Shown here one piece after another: positions 62,404-64,000 of a stretch of 64,000 nt of DNA. Within the stretch, counting starts at the first letter, position 1; the number at the start of each line of letters is the position of its first letter. A model generated the notes under the pieces. That model had not been told where the DNA came from. It saw only the letters and a list, made by a program, of their open reading frames with translations, and ran no database searches. The position numbers and the translations under genes were made by a program. Source of the stretch: Astropecten irregularis (Eukaryota > Echinodermata > Asteroidea > Paxillosida > Astropectinidae); the NCBI GenBank assembly GCA_963971285.1, contig OZ020253.1:16442528-16506527 (forward strand), read 5' to 3'.

Positions 62404-64000
62404 CTGGCCTGCTTGGGGGCGCTATTCTATTAGACCGCTTATAAAGTAGATTAGACATGATTTTATAGATCGCGTGTCCGAAAGAGGCTTCCAGAGATCA
62501 GCTACGGCTAGGTCTATTGTCTTGGTGTCTCCGTGTATTTCCAATGGAGCGAGGACCTTGACCTAGCTCTAGACAACAGAATCGGATGCAGCATAAGTCA
62601 TTCATTGCTTGTAGATGCCATTTTGTCGTGAATGGGCAGGGCATTAGCTTAAGAATATGCACCTGATACCTTCATTGTGGAGCAATATTATCGTGCATAT
62701 CTTGTATGTGTCAATGTTAGCTTGAATTTGTTAATGGTCCGAAAATGTGGTCGTATCAGCTTTTAAGGTGCTCACTATTTGAGGGAGAGGACAGAGTCCA
62801 CGTTAAGGTTTATTCATAACACTCGTCAACATTCAAAATGATATGGGGTAATGCAGACAATATTTTGGCACTTTTGTACGACGAACTAAGGATTTTGTGT
62901 TTGTTTACATTTTCCTTTGGGTAGACACAGAAACCCTAATTGAGAAACTTGACAGGGAAAATACTTGCAGGTCATATTTATTCATATGAATTAAAGAGAC
63001 CACCAGAGTATATGTTTTTTGCATTATTGTGGTTTAATAATTAATGTCAAGCACAGTCGATAAGACAACAAAACTTTGAAAGTTTACCCCTGTCCGTGCA
63101 GCCCGAAATAGACCTTATTCACGGTACATCCATCCTTCATTCGAAGCAGTGCAATCAAACCGAGGCTTGGATTCAAAGTAGTCTGGTACCCGTTTTCATT
63201 TTAGAATTGGTGTTATCTTTTCCCACGGGTATACAAGGAAGGAGACAAGATGGATGCGCCGTGAATAGCTAATGCGTACTAATAAGTAGGTTACACGAAC
63301 TTAAAGCCAAATTTCCGAAGTCCATTCCTGGTGTAATGTAAAAACTTTATTGTAATCGTGAATAATTATATGGGCCCAACTATCAAATTAGCATAAAATG
63401 ACCTGTCATCGAGACAATTTAGGATTTACGCCTTCATTGGTCGACATATTTGTATATAATACAAGTGTTGTAGCAACTAGCATAAAACAGTTTCGAATAT
63501 TGGGTCTTAGAATATCATCTGCACTTTAACGTCTTGGCATTCCGGATACATGTACTATAGCTTGCGCCAGAGAGTCATGTCAAGGTCACTTATAATGCAA
63601 AGCATGAATCATCATGACTTTTTATACACCATTCAGGTTATTGAAGTAAACTGTCTCCCTCTTTTGCAAAATTAGTAGGCTACTGAGTTTCATGCTGTGA
63701 AATCAGTCATCCCGCCATGAACTCAGATGCCTTTCAGATAATGAAGCATGTATTATATTAATGTACATGTAATAATGCAAAACAACATGGAGTCATTTCA
63801 TCTTTTTAATGAAGGCACATACGATTTATTTGAACTATGATAGCAAACTTAATGTCCTATATAAGAAAACGCACATATAAAGTGGAAAGCAGTTTCGTGC
63901 AAGATTACAGGGTTTGCAGCAGCTATAGACTAAACTGGATTTCACAAAGCATTCAGATTAATCTTAAGATGAGTGGTTCAGTATCACCATAAGAGATTTG
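62404..64000 (+). other. SRCR receptor 3' flank
   Basis: No ORF or domain of interest is seen. ATTAAA at 62990-62995 is a possible polyadenylation signal. The last 63 bases (63938-64000) are one end of a foldback repeat also seen at 27.1 and 42.2 kb, cut by the window edge. Confidence 0.45.

Overview
This is animal (metazoan) nuclear DNA. All recognisable genes are split into short exons with standard GT-AG introns, and the introns and spacers are packed with small inverted-repeat transposons, tRNA-derived SINEs and minisatellites. The gene set is mucolipin, a secreted lipase, paired reeler-domain proteins and a multi-SRCR membrane receptor. It fits an invertebrate deuterostome, and I would guess an echinoderm. 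That placement is inference from gene content; there is no ribosomal or mitochondrial marker in the window.

Layout. (1) 1-8.5 kb, plus strand: the last 11 coding exons of a mucolipin (TRPML) cation channel; its 5' end lies left of the window. (2) 8.5-20.6 kb: no coding gene recognised; 3' flank, foldback elements, MITEs and a broken SINE. (3) 20.6-25.1 kb, plus: a complete six-exon secreted lipase of the pancreatic-lipase superfamily, with an intact Ser-Asp-His triad and no PLAT domain. (4) 26.4-49.2 kb, minus: a tandem segmental duplication carrying two five-exon reeler-domain genes, copy A at 27.5-36.5 kb and copy B at 42.9-46.2 kb. Each has a signal peptide and a hydrophobic C-terminal tail, and each has a matching upstream promoter/5' exon region. 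(5) 50.7-62.4 kb, plus: a complete nine-exon type I membrane protein with five SRCR domains, a Thr/Pro stalk, an acidic Ser/Gly repeat, one transmembrane helix and a short basic tail. (6) 62.4-64 kb: 3' flank.

Mobile DNA is the dominant feature. The best single item is a 2.5-kb element at 32486-35019 in the first intron of reeler copy A. It has 33-bp terminal inverted repeats beginning CATAG, an 8-bp target duplication, subterminal inverted repeats and an exon encoding the start of a THAP zinc finger. That combination is the signature of a P-element-type transposon. A 311-bp relative with similar ends lies in a mucolipin intron. At least eight other inverted-repeat families are present, several nested inside one another. 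Comparing the two reeler copies gives filled and empty sites for some of them.

The reeler proteins and the SRCR receptor belong to families often linked to innate defence in invertebrates, so the right half may be an immune-related neighbourhood. That is inference from family membership only. All exon borders were read by eye from splice consensus, reading-frame continuity and homology remembered at family level. The coding sums are whole codons for all five genes, which supports the models.
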